Shown piece after piece: positions 43,096 through 51,194 of a DNA stretch of 64,000 bases. Position 1 is the stretch's first letter; each line of letters begins with the position of its first letter. The position numbers and the translations under genes were made by a program. A model generated the notes under the pieces. It ran no database searches and was not told the origin of the DNA. It saw nothing but the letters and a program-made list of their open reading frames with translations. Source of the DNA: Micavibrio_C sp046294845 (GTDB taxonomy: Bacteria > Pseudomonadota > Alphaproteobacteria > Micavibrionales > Micavibrionaceae); contig JBKBNU010000001.1 of assembly GCA_046294845.1 (NCBI GenBank), forward strand, positions 1,736,001-1,800,000, written 5' to 3'.

Positions 43096-43859
43096 CTCTT
43101 CCTGTCCTTCTACATATTCCCCATGCCTCAACATTTATTCCGCAGGAATACCAATCCGGTTATTTGCTTGATAGCGCAGGTCTAGCACTAGAAAACTTAC
43201 GCCTGACCGATATGTACACCGATGAAATTTATGATTTGCCGGGTGCTGAAAAGGCCATTTTTCCTGTATCACGCTTTCTTGTTGATGCAGAGCGCTTTAG
43301 CGATGATGACCAAGAATCTATGGCCGCCCGCGGTATGGGGGCGCTTTATACAGTTACCACACATTTGGAACCTCTCCGTCCAGCCCCCTCACCGGAACTG
43401 CGTCAGGAATTGCTGGCGCGTTATTATCACCCGCACCATGCACGTCTGAATGAGTGGGCCAATCTCGCTTTGACTACACACGGCAAAGGTCTGCTGGTTG
43501 ATTGTCACAGCTTCCCCTCGCAAGCGCTACCTTATGAGCTTGAGAATATGAAACTGCATCGGCCCGAGTTCTGTATTGGTACAGACAGCTTCCATACACC
43601 GCGTCCTGTCGCTGACGCCCTGATCAGCTATTTCAAAGAAATGGGCTACGACACCCACGAAAACAAACCGTTTGCTGGCGCCCTGACCCCCGCACAGCAC
43701 TACAGGAAATCGCCGGACATTTACGCTTTCATGATTGAAATCCGCAAAGACCTTTACATGGATGAAGCCACAGGGGCCAAAACCCCCCGTTTTGAAACAG
43801 TTAAAAACCATGTGACCGGCGCGATGGCGCTCGCCCGTCACATCCTGAACACACCTTAA
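43092..43859 (+). CDS. N-formylglutamate amidohydrolase family protein
   Basis: This 255-residue zinc-dependent hydrolase is of the FGase family, which releases formate from N-formyl-glutamate in histidine breakdown or acts on related formyl or acyl amino acids. Motifs are LLHIPHASTFIPQEY at the N-terminus, FPVSRFLVDAERF, and GLLVDCHSFPS with a metal His, then MIEIRKDLYMDE. No hut genes are nearby, so the physiological substrate is open. It is translationally coupled to the GNAT-like gene before it. Confidence 0.87.
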   Translation: MTLPVLLHIPHASTFIPQEYQSGYLLDSAGLALENLRLTDMYTDEIYDLPGAEKAIFPVSRFLVDAERFSDDDQESMAARGMGALYTVTTHLEPLRPAPSPELRQELLARYYHPHHARLNEWANLALTTHGKGLLVDCHSFPSQALPYELENMKLHRPEFCIGTDSFHTPRPVADALISYFKEMGYDTHENKPFAGALTPAQHYRKSPDIYAFMIEIRKDLYMDEATGAKTPRFETVKNHVTGAMALARHILNTP

Positions 43860-43891
43860 CTTACCTCAAAAAAATAATTATGAAAAATATA

Positions 43892-43920
43892 TTGACAAAA
43901 CTTTAGGTTTGACTGTAGTG
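43892..43920 (+). promoter_or_regulatory. Candidate promoter of the first small exported-protein gene
   Basis: TTGACA at 43892-43897 is followed after 16 bases by TGTAGT (43914-43919, four of six). The leader to the gene at 43986 is AT-rich. The sequence context resembles the better promoter at 45030, including an upstream AATTATG-A-rich stretch. Confidence 0.5.
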
Positions 43921-43985
43921 TCTTTGGAACTTAACAATAAAGCAAAATAAACTTATGCTTTTATAAAAAATGAGAGGTGTTTAAA

Positions 43986-44372
43986 ATGTCCAAATTCCCA
44001 TCTAAAGCAGCAATCGCTTTGGCATCAGCACTGGCCGCTGGTTCGGCTTTTGCAGCCGATACGACTGACAATACAGCCGCTGAAGCGCCTTCGGCACAAC
44101 AAACCTGTAACGATCTGGCCAAAGACACAAAAAATCTTACGATCTTTGACAATTCACGGTCCAAAATTGCGATGGCGCAGAAAGATACAACAGGATGCCA
44201 ATACAGCTTTGGTCTTGATGACAAACCTTTGCTGATCAAGACATTCAATCTCGCGACCCCTAAGGAGGCCAACGCCTTCACTTCCACGGTTTCTCGTATG
44301 AAGAGGTTGGAAGAGCGCAGCGAAAGCCGCACCAGACAACGCGAACAAAGAAATCCAGGGACGCAGCCATAA
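43986..44372 (+). CDS. Small exported protein, first of three
   Basis: This 128-residue protein has a signal peptide (AAIALASALAAGSAFAA, cleavage at about residue 23-24). The mature part has two cysteines (QTCNDLAKD and TGCQYSFGLDD), likely disulfide-bonded, and a basic Arg/Glu-rich C-terminus (KRLEERSESRTRQREQRNPG). A GAGG ribosome-binding site lies eight bases before the ATG at 43986. No family recognised. It heads a run of three small envelope-targeted genes with similar leaders. Confidence 0.68.
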   Translation: MSKFPSKAAIALASALAAGSAFAADTTDNTAAEAPSAQQTCNDLAKDTKNLTIFDNSRSKIAMAQKDTTGCQYSFGLDDKPLLIKTFNLATPKEANAFTSTVSRMKRLEERSESRTRQREQRNPGTQP

Positions 44373-44431
44373 GCGCAGACATCCTTAACGTTATTCAAAA
44401 AATATAACTTTTAATTATATAGGGCTTAAAA

Positions 44432-44932
44432 ATGACCAACTTCAAAAAATCAATCGCAACTGCACTCTTGGCCGCTGCCGTAGGTGCAGGATCAGCATAC
44501 GCACAAGACAACGCAGATTGCGTTCCAGCTAAAGCAAAACCAACAACAACCGAAAAAGTGGCCGGCGATACAGCGGGTCAAGTAACACAACAAGTTGGCA
44601 AAGAAGCCAGCCAACAAGCACGTGAAGCTGTCCGTGACTTTACAAAAGGTTTGGGCGGCTTTGGCAGTAAAGTTTTCGGAAAAGCTGCCGATGGTGCTGT
44701 AAGGCAAGTTTCGAAAGACGCCACAAAAGCAGCCACCGAAACAGCCAAAGATGCCGCCGTTGATGCGGTAAAGAGCGACAAGCCTGTCTGCGAAGAACCC
44801 AAGGCCAGAGATGAGAAAAAACAAAAAGAGACGCCTTCAGTTGTAGATAAAGCCACAGAAACAGCGACAGATGCAGCTGTTAAAGAAGGCCAGAAACAGC
44901 TGAGAGGCCTCATAAAAGGCTTAAAGTTCTAA
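44432..44932 (+). CDS. Small exported Ala/Lys-rich helical protein
   Basis: This 166-residue protein has a signal peptide ending GSAYAQ (about residue 25). The mature protein is low-complexity: stretches such as GKEASQQAREAVRDFTKGLG and KDATKAATETAKDAAVDAVK resemble the 11-residue amphipathic pattern of LEA-like proteins, while a cysteine pair (DCVPAK, PVCEEPK) brackets the helical part. The end is KEGQKQLRGLIKGLKF. It could be a periplasmic stress or structural protein; no family can be named. Confidence 0.68.
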   Translation: MTNFKKSIATALLAAAVGAGSAYAQDNADCVPAKAKPTTTEKVAGDTAGQVTQQVGKEASQQAREAVRDFTKGLGGFGSKVFGKAADGAVRQVSKDATKAATETAKDAAVDAVKSDKPVCEEPKARDEKKQKETPSVVDKATETATDAAVKEGQKQLRGLIKGLKF

Positions 44933-44961
44933 TTATATCAATGTTTTAAACCACCCCTTAT

Positions 44962-44994
44962 GAAGGCTTACCCTGTGTAAGCCTTCCTTTTTTT
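44962..44994 (+). terminator. Terminator after the second small exported-protein gene
   Basis: A nine-base-pair perfect stem GAAGGCTTA/TAAGCCTTC with a seven-base loop is followed by CTTTTTTTC. It closes the first two small genes as a unit separate from the lipoprotein gene. Confidence 0.92.
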
Positions 44995-45029
44995 CTTGGA
45001 TCTCAAAACATAAAATTATGGAAATAAAT

Positions 45030-45058
45030 TTGACAATCCATAAAACTTAATTTATTAT
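45030..45058 (+). promoter_or_regulatory. Consensus sigma-70 promoter of the lipoprotein gene
   Basis: TTGACA (45030-45035) and TATTAT (45053-45058) are separated by exactly 17 bases, within a very AT-rich region. The gene starts 64 bases downstream. The match is near-perfect, so strong constitutive expression is likely. Confidence 0.85.
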
Positions 45059-45121
45059 ACCACCACGCTTAAGAAAAAACGGGCTTATAAGAATTCAAAC
45101 TATAAAATTAGAGGTGTGAAA

Positions 45122-45751
45122 ATGAATGTAACCCAACGCTTGCTAACCGCTACAACTCTAGCTGCAACTTTCCTGACAGCAGGCTGCGCCTCTATGGGTG
45201 GCGCCGGTCTTCCCGATTACAACTCGACAGACGCAGGTACACGCACAGCTGCAAATCAGACCTATGTCGGTCCAAACGGTATTCGTTTCTACCAAGACGG
45301 CACACCGGTTGCTGTCAACTATAAAGCTTGCCAGATGCTGAACCGTGAAGTTCGCGCAGGTACAAGCGGCAATTCCACAAATCGCGCCATTAACGCCGGT
45401 GTTGGTGCTGTCAGCACAGCAGTCGTAAAGAAAAAAGGCAATGTGGGCGATGCTATCGCAGGAGCCCTCGGTGGCGTTCTTGTGGGGATTGCCGGTGATC
45501 AGGCTTCCCGCGCTATCAATGAGCCGCGCGTTGAAAATCTGGAAGCCGACTGCAACCAGGAAAAATATTACAATGAATGGAAAAAAGAAGCCGCCGCCGA
45601 ACAAAAGCAATTTACACGCGACTTCAATACATGGAACCGCTCAGTAACAACTTGCGTTACACGTGAATCCAGAGCTAATCCGGGCTCCAACCTGCAGCAG
45701 GTTCGTAAAAGCTGCGAAGTTGCTGCCGGTCCAGCCCCCGTACGCCCCTAA
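45122..45751 (+). CDS. Putative lipoprotein with glycine-zipper-like segment
   Basis: This 209-residue protein has a lipobox LTAGC with Cys22 as the lipidation site. The segment at about 98-130 (AINAGVGAVSTAVV, GDAIAGALGGVLVGIAGDQ) is Gly/Ala-rich and hydrophobic, like glycine-zipper membrane inserts. The rest is polar with three further cysteines. I start at ATG 45122, with GAGG eight bases upstream; a GTG at 45116 is an alternative. Probably outer-membrane; function unknown. Confidence 0.75.
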   Translation: MNVTQRLLTATTLAATFLTAGCASMGGAGLPDYNSTDAGTRTAANQTYVGPNGIRFYQDGTPVAVNYKACQMLNREVRAGTSGNSTNRAINAGVGAVSTAVVKKKGNVGDAIAGALGGVLVGIAGDQASRAINEPRVENLEADCNQEKYYNEWKKEAAAEQKQFTRDFNTWNRSVTTCVTRESRANPGSNLQQVRKSCEVAAGPAPVRP

Positions 45752-45775
45752 GGCGTTAAATATTAACAAATTCAG

Positions 45776-45806
45776 TAAAAAGCGCCGGATTTCCGGTGCT
45801 TTTTCT
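45776..45806 (+). terminator. Terminator after the lipoprotein gene
   Basis: The AGCGCCGG/CCGGTGCT stem (one G-U pair) with a short loop is followed by TTTTTCTTTG. It lies about 25 bases past the stop. Confidence 0.75.
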
Positions 45807-45843
45807 TTGCCTGCCTACCCCAAAACTAGCTAATCTCGTCTCC

Positions 45844-47037
45844 ATGCTAATACGTCTGTGGAATATATTGGATTTCAGAATCAAGACCGCCCTCGGTGGC
45901 GTTCTTGCCATGACTGTATGTCTGATTTTTCTAACAATGCCCTCTGCTACTGAAAAAGTTGGCAAACAACTCGCCCCTATGGGCTTTTCACTTACAGGTT
46001 TTGAAGCCATCAAAAGCCGGCCCGGTAAAATCACCGTAGAGAAACTGGCGCTGGATGCCGATGGCTTCAGCATGATCGGCAAGATTGAATCGGAAGGAAA
46101 TGCCACCTACCCCCTTATCGGTAAGCCAGAGCGTATCACCATCAGCGACCTGCAACTGACAGGTGAGTGGAATGAAGAAACAGGATTAACGTTTGCCGGC
46201 TGGTCTGTACCCCCGCAAATCATGAATAATCAGCAGAATGTCAGCCGTATCATCCTTAACAATGGCATTATAGATCTTGATACACCTGCAGGCGCTATCC
46301 GGCTTGAGGTAAATGGCGAGTCAGCCATGCATCCGGATAAACAGCATCTCAGTCTTTTCAATGCCCACTTGAGTGGCAAACAACTACAGCTGATCCTTGA
46401 TACCAATATAAAAGGTAACTGGCAGCCAAATCACGGCCTTTCTCTGGAAGCAGAAATACGCGAAGGACGCCTAAACCTTGAACATTTGAACGCCACGCGT
46501 ATTAGCGGCTGGATTAGCATGGAGCCTATTGAAGGTACATTGATCCCTGAAGTCTCGGGACAATTGCAGGCCGGCCAATTTGGCAATGACGGCTTAATTC
46601 TTCAGAATGTCAGCTTTACCTTTGATGGCCCCCTCAACAATCCCCATACCATCATCAATGCCTCACTAGGCGGCTTCCCCACAGCAACCCTGTTACTGGA
46701 GACACAGACAAAACCGGAAGGAACAGAAGTTCTTGCCAATATTGAAACCCAGAGCATGAATGATCTGGTCAGTATCCTGAGCAACCTCAGGACCAGTGCT
46801 GAGACAAGCCCCCTGCTGCAACAAGCTCTGATGACCTTGCTAATAACCGAGGGCAATCTCGAGAGGATCAAGAAAGATCTCAAAAAAGAGAAGTTCGACT
46901 CCTATGTCATGGAAATTGAAGGCTACTCCCATGACCTGAAAGGTAAAATTATTGCCAAGAAAATTAAAGACGGCATAGTCCAGCGCCAGATATTCAGTCT
47001 TAACCCTGCTGTTGCCGCTGGCGAGCGCAGGAAGTAA
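45844..47037 (+). CDS. Inner-membrane-anchored, AsmA/YdbH-like envelope protein
   Basis: This 397-residue protein has one N-terminal membrane helix at about 14-32 (KTALGGVLAMTVCLIFLTMP). A long beta-strand-rich periplasmic region follows, with repeats such as ITISDLQLTGEWNEETGLTF and GIIDLDTPAGAIRLEVNGES. This architecture resembles AsmA-like/YdbH-like proteins that move phospholipid between membranes, but the sequence is too divergent for a firm call. I prefer the ATG at 45844; an upstream GTG at 45796 overlaps the terminator. It converges on lptD with only 17 bases between. Confidence 0.72.
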   Translation: MLIRLWNILDFRIKTALGGVLAMTVCLIFLTMPSATEKVGKQLAPMGFSLTGFEAIKSRPGKITVEKLALDADGFSMIGKIESEGNATYPLIGKPERITISDLQLTGEWNEETGLTFAGWSVPPQIMNNQQNVSRIILNNGIIDLDTPAGAIRLEVNGESAMHPDKQHLSLFNAHLSGKQLQLILDTNIKGNWQPNHGLSLEAEIREGRLNLEHLNATRISGWISMEPIEGTLIPEVSGQLQAGQFGNDGLILQNVSFTFDGPLNNPHTIINASLGGFPTATLLLETQTKPEGTEVLANIETQSMNDLVSILSNLRTSAETSPLLQQALMTLLITEGNLERIKKDLKKEKFDSYVMEIEGYSHDLKGKIIAKKIKDGIVQRQIFSLNPAVAAGERRK

Positions 47038-47054
47038 TCCCGAAAAATATAGAA

Positions 47055-49541
47055 TCAATCAGCCGTCATAGAGCGGTTATTCCAGTAATTCGAGCTTCCT
47101 GTTTCGATAAGGCCTAAATGGTCCAGACCAATACGGAACTTGATATCGGTACCATTATCACCCGAGCTGTCTGTCGTATAATTTCTTTCCGCCAAAATCG
47201 CGAAACTGACGCAACAGCCAACGTAATCAAGTCCTACAGCAGCCTTGCGAAGACCGGGATCTTCTCCCAAATCATAGAGAGCACCCGAATTAAAGCGCCA
47301 GCGTTTGGTCAGATCGAGAGAAGCAATCCCCTCTATCTGCTCTCTAGATTCCTCAATAGTCGTATCCTCAAGCGAGGTTGCATATAGATAGCGAGATGTT
47401 AGCGCTACACGCTCCCACCGTGCAAAACCATCAAATTCATGACGTTGAGATGAAAAATCCTCGGCAGACAGCTGGAAACGATAATTCAGATTATAGTCTT
47501 TGCCGTAGACACCTGAAATCTGCCCGACAAAATCAGACTCCTGTCCATTCAGGCCTGAGCCTCTTGGGAACGGGTTATCATCATCATTAAAACGATAGCT
47601 CTGCCCCAAGAATGCATCCAGATAACTACCTTCATAGCCATAGAATCCGGAACGAACACCGTATGTTACGCGCGACTGATCTTCTATACGATCCTTGCCG
47701 GGGAAACGATTGGGATTAAACAGGTTGAGTGCGTCAAGCTGGGCATCGCCACTATCCTCGTTCGGAATAGCATCATCCTCGGCATTGATATTCGGGGCCA
47801 ATGTCAGGGCCGCCAGCGGCTCAATCAGAACCTGCCCCTTCTCGGTTGGCTTTGCTAATGGATAGGACGTAACTATATGTGCCTGCGGAAAGAAGCGCGT
47901 TTCTGTATCACTATTGTCCAGATAGGTGCTGCTACTGGCTAGGTCGCGATCATTAACGTTATAGACATCTCCCCGTGTACTTAAATCCACCGTACTAACC
48001 AAACCCGTCTGTGAAATCAGCTTCCGTTGCCAAGAGGCCGTAAGGACACCGCGATTCATATCCTGACCATCGCCGCCACGACGCAAGCCGAGGGCACTGG
48101 CTTCAACATGCCAACGCCCTCCGAATGTTTGATTGGGCTCACCCGTAAAACTGGCAACCATTTCCGGCAATACGTCTGGTTGATCGCGGCGCAAATCATC
48201 TACACGAACATCCTGAAAGGCCAAAACACGACCAACAGCATAATTACGGCCAGAGAAACGCTCCACATAAAGTTCGTTCTCCAGAACATCTTTGCTGCTA
48301 AAATCATATTGTCGCATATATTGATCGTCTGTGGCCATTTCCAGGTTCAAGCCAGTACGCCATTTATTATTGATGTCCCATAATCCTTCAGACTGGATAT
48401 GCCCCCTGAATTCTTCACCACGTGTTACTTCTTTACCATTCACCTGATCCTTGCGATCCGATGAAGTTGCGCTACCCTTGATCTGGAAGGATGCATTTTC
48501 AAAGCGCTGGCGATACTCAAGAAGCCCTACCGGGTTTTTCTTGGTTGTCAGCATAACGCCTGCCGTCGCATCGCGGTCAGGACCAATCGCCCAATAGTAT
48601 TGATTGGTTAAATGATAGCCAAGCTGGCTATTAAATCCAAAGCCAGGTGTCAGCAAACCGCTTTTCTGCTTTTCACGACCATCAGAGTGCGCGAGATACG
48701 GCGTGTACATAACAGGCACACCATAAATTTCAAACTTGGCATTCTTGTACTTGATACGCCCATCCTGCTTGTTGTAATCAACCTCTTCAGCCCTGATTTG
48801 CCAAGCGGGATCATCATCCTCGTCGTTATCACATTCACAAGGGGTAAACGCCGCATCCTTGAGCTTCAAGGAACCATCAGCCAGCTTCTCTCCGCCCTTG
48901 GCCGTGAAGCGTCCGCCTTGTGCCAGATAGGTTTGCAATTTATCAACAACGCCCCGGCGCATCTGGTCGGTCAGTTCCAGCCTATCCGCAAAATGGATAT
49001 CGCCATTCGTGTCTGACAAGACGACATTGCCTTCCGCAACGGCCTTGTCATTAACCATGTCATAAACGATCTTTTGTGCGCGCAGAATTTTGCCATTCTG
49101 CACAAGCTGTACATTTCCTGTCGCTGTGATGGTACGTGTTGCCTCATCATGCTGAAGGTTATCTGCCTCGAAATCTACAGGAGCTTCGTTACCTGCTGCA
49201 GCTACGGTTTCCGGCTTTTTCATCACCTCCCCAGGGGGCGTCAGCAATGGCTGCGGCGCCAAAACACGCGGGGGCTCCACAGGAGCAACATCAACTTCAT
49301 TCACAGCTACCAAAGCAGGAGCTTCACTGGCTGCGGCGACTGATGGAGTTGGGACATCATCCAGAGAAAACACTTGAACTTCCGGTGCCGTCAAAAGCGG
49401 CTTGCGCACTTGCGCAGGCTTCACAATTTGCACAGGGGCTGTCTGGGGCTGGGCATACCCTGTCAGCATTTGCGCCTGTGCGGTTGTTGTCGCAACCGTA
49501 CAGAGCAAAAATCCAAAGCCGAGGGCAGCAGTAAAGCGCAC
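47055..49541 (-). CDS. lptD: LPS-assembly outer-membrane protein LptD
   Basis: This 828-residue protein inserts LPS into the outer leaflet together with LptE. A signal peptide ends near residue 23 (TTTAQAQ). A Pro/Val-rich linker leads to the LptA-like jellyroll at about 120-230 (DFEADNLQHDEATRTITATG, KILRAQKIVYDMVNDKAVAE). The barrel starts near 270 (VPVMYTPYLAHSDGREKQKS). The adjacent C-terminal cysteines 776-777 (YVGCCVSF) and the N-terminal CECD pair fit the disulfide-linked pattern known from E. coli LptD. It stands alone, not with surA/pdxA/ksgA as in many proteobacteria. Confidence 0.93.
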   Translation of the reverse strand: MRFTAALGFGFLLCTVATTTAQAQMLTGYAQPQTAPVQIVKPAQVRKPLLTAPEVQVFSLDDVPTPSVAAASEAPALVAVNEVDVAPVEPPRVLAPQPLLTPPGEVMKKPETVAAAGNEAPVDFEADNLQHDEATRTITATGNVQLVQNGKILRAQKIVYDMVNDKAVAEGNVVLSDTNGDIHFADRLELTDQMRRGVVDKLQTYLAQGGRFTAKGGEKLADGSLKLKDAAFTPCECDNDEDDDPAWQIRAEEVDYNKQDGRIKYKNAKFEIYGVPVMYTPYLAHSDGREKQKSGLLTPGFGFNSQLGYHLTNQYYWAIGPDRDATAGVMLTTKKNPVGLLEYRQRFENASFQIKGSATSSDRKDQVNGKEVTRGEEFRGHIQSEGLWDINNKWRTGLNLEMATDDQYMRQYDFSSKDVLENELYVERFSGRNYAVGRVLAFQDVRVDDLRRDQPDVLPEMVASFTGEPNQTFGGRWHVEASALGLRRGGDGQDMNRGVLTASWQRKLISQTGLVSTVDLSTRGDVYNVNDRDLASSSTYLDNSDTETRFFPQAHIVTSYPLAKPTEKGQVLIEPLAALTLAPNINAEDDAIPNEDSGDAQLDALNLFNPNRFPGKDRIEDQSRVTYGVRSGFYGYEGSYLDAFLGQSYRFNDDDNPFPRGSGLNGQESDFVGQISGVYGKDYNLNYRFQLSAEDFSSQRHEFDGFARWERVALTSRYLYATSLEDTTIEESREQIEGIASLDLTKRWRFNSGALYDLGEDPGLRKAAVGLDYVGCCVSFAILAERNYTTDSSGDNGTDIKFRIGLDHLGLIETGSSNYWNNRSMTAD

Positions 49542-49564
49542 GAGAGAAATTCCGGAAAAAAGAC

Positions 49565-49604
49565 TGTAAAAACAAACCCTTTGCCATTGTGAAGCGGCAA
49601 AGGG
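49565..49604 (-). terminator. Terminator of the RNA helicase gene
   Basis: A nine-base-pair perfect stem CCCTTTGCC/GGCAAAGGG (49577-49585 with 49596-49604) with a ten-base loop is followed on the minus strand by TTTGTTTTTACAG. It sits between the helicase stop (49664) and the lptD start (49541). Confidence 0.88.
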
Positions 49605-49663
49605 GCGGCGTCAAGGCGGGTTATCCCCTTTTCCAGAGGAAAGAGACTAATAAAAATAAGGGG

Positions 49664-51013
49664 TTAGCGGCGAAGGAAGGCCGGCACATCATCACCAAAA
49701 CCGGTAGAATCATCTTCTTCCTCGACCTGCGGTCTTTCAACGCGGCTGTTGCGGACAGCCGGTTTCTGGCGGCGATGCTCGAAACGCTCGCGACGACTCT
49801 GACGGTTTCCGCCTTGGGCGAAACCTGCTTCGTCACTATCATCGGCTTCTTCACGGCGTTTGGGCTGAGAGGTTTTAGCCGGGCGACGTTCCTCCAGCTC
49901 AACCGTTTCAACAGGAATAGCCTTCTTGATCAGTTTCTCGATAGTTTCGACAAGCTTTTCATCTTCATCACGCGCGGCAATCGACAAGGCCCGTCCTGCC
50001 ATACCGGCACGTCCGGTACGGCCAATCCGGTGAACATAGTCATCGGCATTGAACGGCATATCATAATTGAATACGTGTGATACGCCCTGAATATCAAGAC
50101 CACGGGCCGCAACATCACTGCAAATCAGCAAAGTGATTTTGCCGTCCTTAAATTCCTGCAAGGTCACCGTACGCACAGACTGGATCATATCGCCATGCAT
50201 CGGGGCCGCGCTATAGCCCTTCCCCTTCAGCCATTTGGCAAGATCATCAACATCCCGTTTGCGGTTCAGGAAAATAAAGGCGTTTTTGACATCTTCGCGC
50301 TTGATCAAAGCTTCCAGAGCTTCACGCTTTTTGCGGAAGGATGTCCAGACCAGTGATTGCCTCACTGTTTCGGCAGGTGAGGCGGGAGGCGCCACAGAAA
50401 CCTGACGCGGATTGGATAAAAACTTGTCAGCCAGCTTTTTGATTTCCGGCTGCATCGTTGCAGAGAACAGCAAGGTTTGACGCATCGGCGGAACCTTGGA
50501 AACGATTTTTTCAATATCCGGAATGAAACCCATATCCAGCATACGGTCGGCTTCGTCAATCACCAGAACCTTGATATCGGAAAGCAGAATATTGCCGCGA
50601 TCAAATAGGTCAAGCAAACGACCCGGTGTCGCAATCAACACATCAACACCGCGTTCCAGTAACTTGATCTGGTCACCCATGCTTTCGCCACCGACCAGCA
50701 ACGCCTTGGTCAGTTTGTGATACTTGCCATATATATCGAAGTTTTCGGCAATCTGCGCCGCCAGTTCACGTGTAGGGGAAAGGATCAGCGAACGCGGCAT
50801 CCGCGCACGTGCGCGACCACCCGCCAGAATTTCAATCATCGGCAAACAAAAACCGGCTGTCTTTCCTGTACCGGTCTGTGCCAGACCGATAACATCACGC
50901 GCCATAAGGATATGTGGAATGGCTTGTTCCTGAATCGGTGTGGCAGATGTGTATCCACGCTCTGTTACCGCCCGCACAATTTCAGGACTTAGCCCCAGCT
51001 CTTCAAAATTCAT
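49664..51013 (-). CDS. rhlE: DEAD-box ATP-dependent RNA helicase, RhlE group
   Basis: This 449-residue helicase has motifs in order: the Q motif (TSATPIQEQAIP), Walker A AQTGTGKT, PTRELA, TPGRLLDL, DEAD in VIDEADRMLDMGF, SAT, and the C-terminal VAARGLDI and HRIGRTGRAG. The tail after about residue 375 is basic and Arg/Glu-rich, typical of RhlE-type RNA-binding extensions. It likely acts in ribosome assembly or RNA turnover. It is divergent from the membrane protein gene at 51195. Confidence 0.95.
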   Translation of the reverse strand: MNFEELGLSPEIVRAVTERGYTSATPIQEQAIPHILMARDVIGLAQTGTGKTAGFCLPMIEILAGGRARARMPRSLILSPTRELAAQIAENFDIYGKYHKLTKALLVGGESMGDQIKLLERGVDVLIATPGRLLDLFDRGNILLSDIKVLVIDEADRMLDMGFIPDIEKIVSKVPPMRQTLLFSATMQPEIKKLADKFLSNPRQVSVAPPASPAETVRQSLVWTSFRKKREALEALIKREDVKNAFIFLNRKRDVDDLAKWLKGKGYSAAPMHGDMIQSVRTVTLQEFKDGKITLLICSDVAARGLDIQGVSHVFNYDMPFNADDYVHRIGRTGRAGMAGRALSIAARDEDEKLVETIEKLIKKAIPVETVELEERRPAKTSQPKRREEADDSDEAGFAQGGNRQSRRERFEHRRQKPAVRNSRVERPQVEEEDDSTGFGDDVPAFLRR

Positions 51014-51194
51014 TAGAGTCCAGACTCAAGGTTATTCTTCAAATTCTTGCGCAATGTGCGCGGAAGCTTAGGAAAAGTCAATCAAAACAAGTCCCAAGGT
51101 TGACAATGATAGGGGCTGATGGCAAAGATTTTTAATTCCCTCCTTCTGATACAGGATTGGGGAATTTATATATTATGAAAATGTGGAGGATTTC

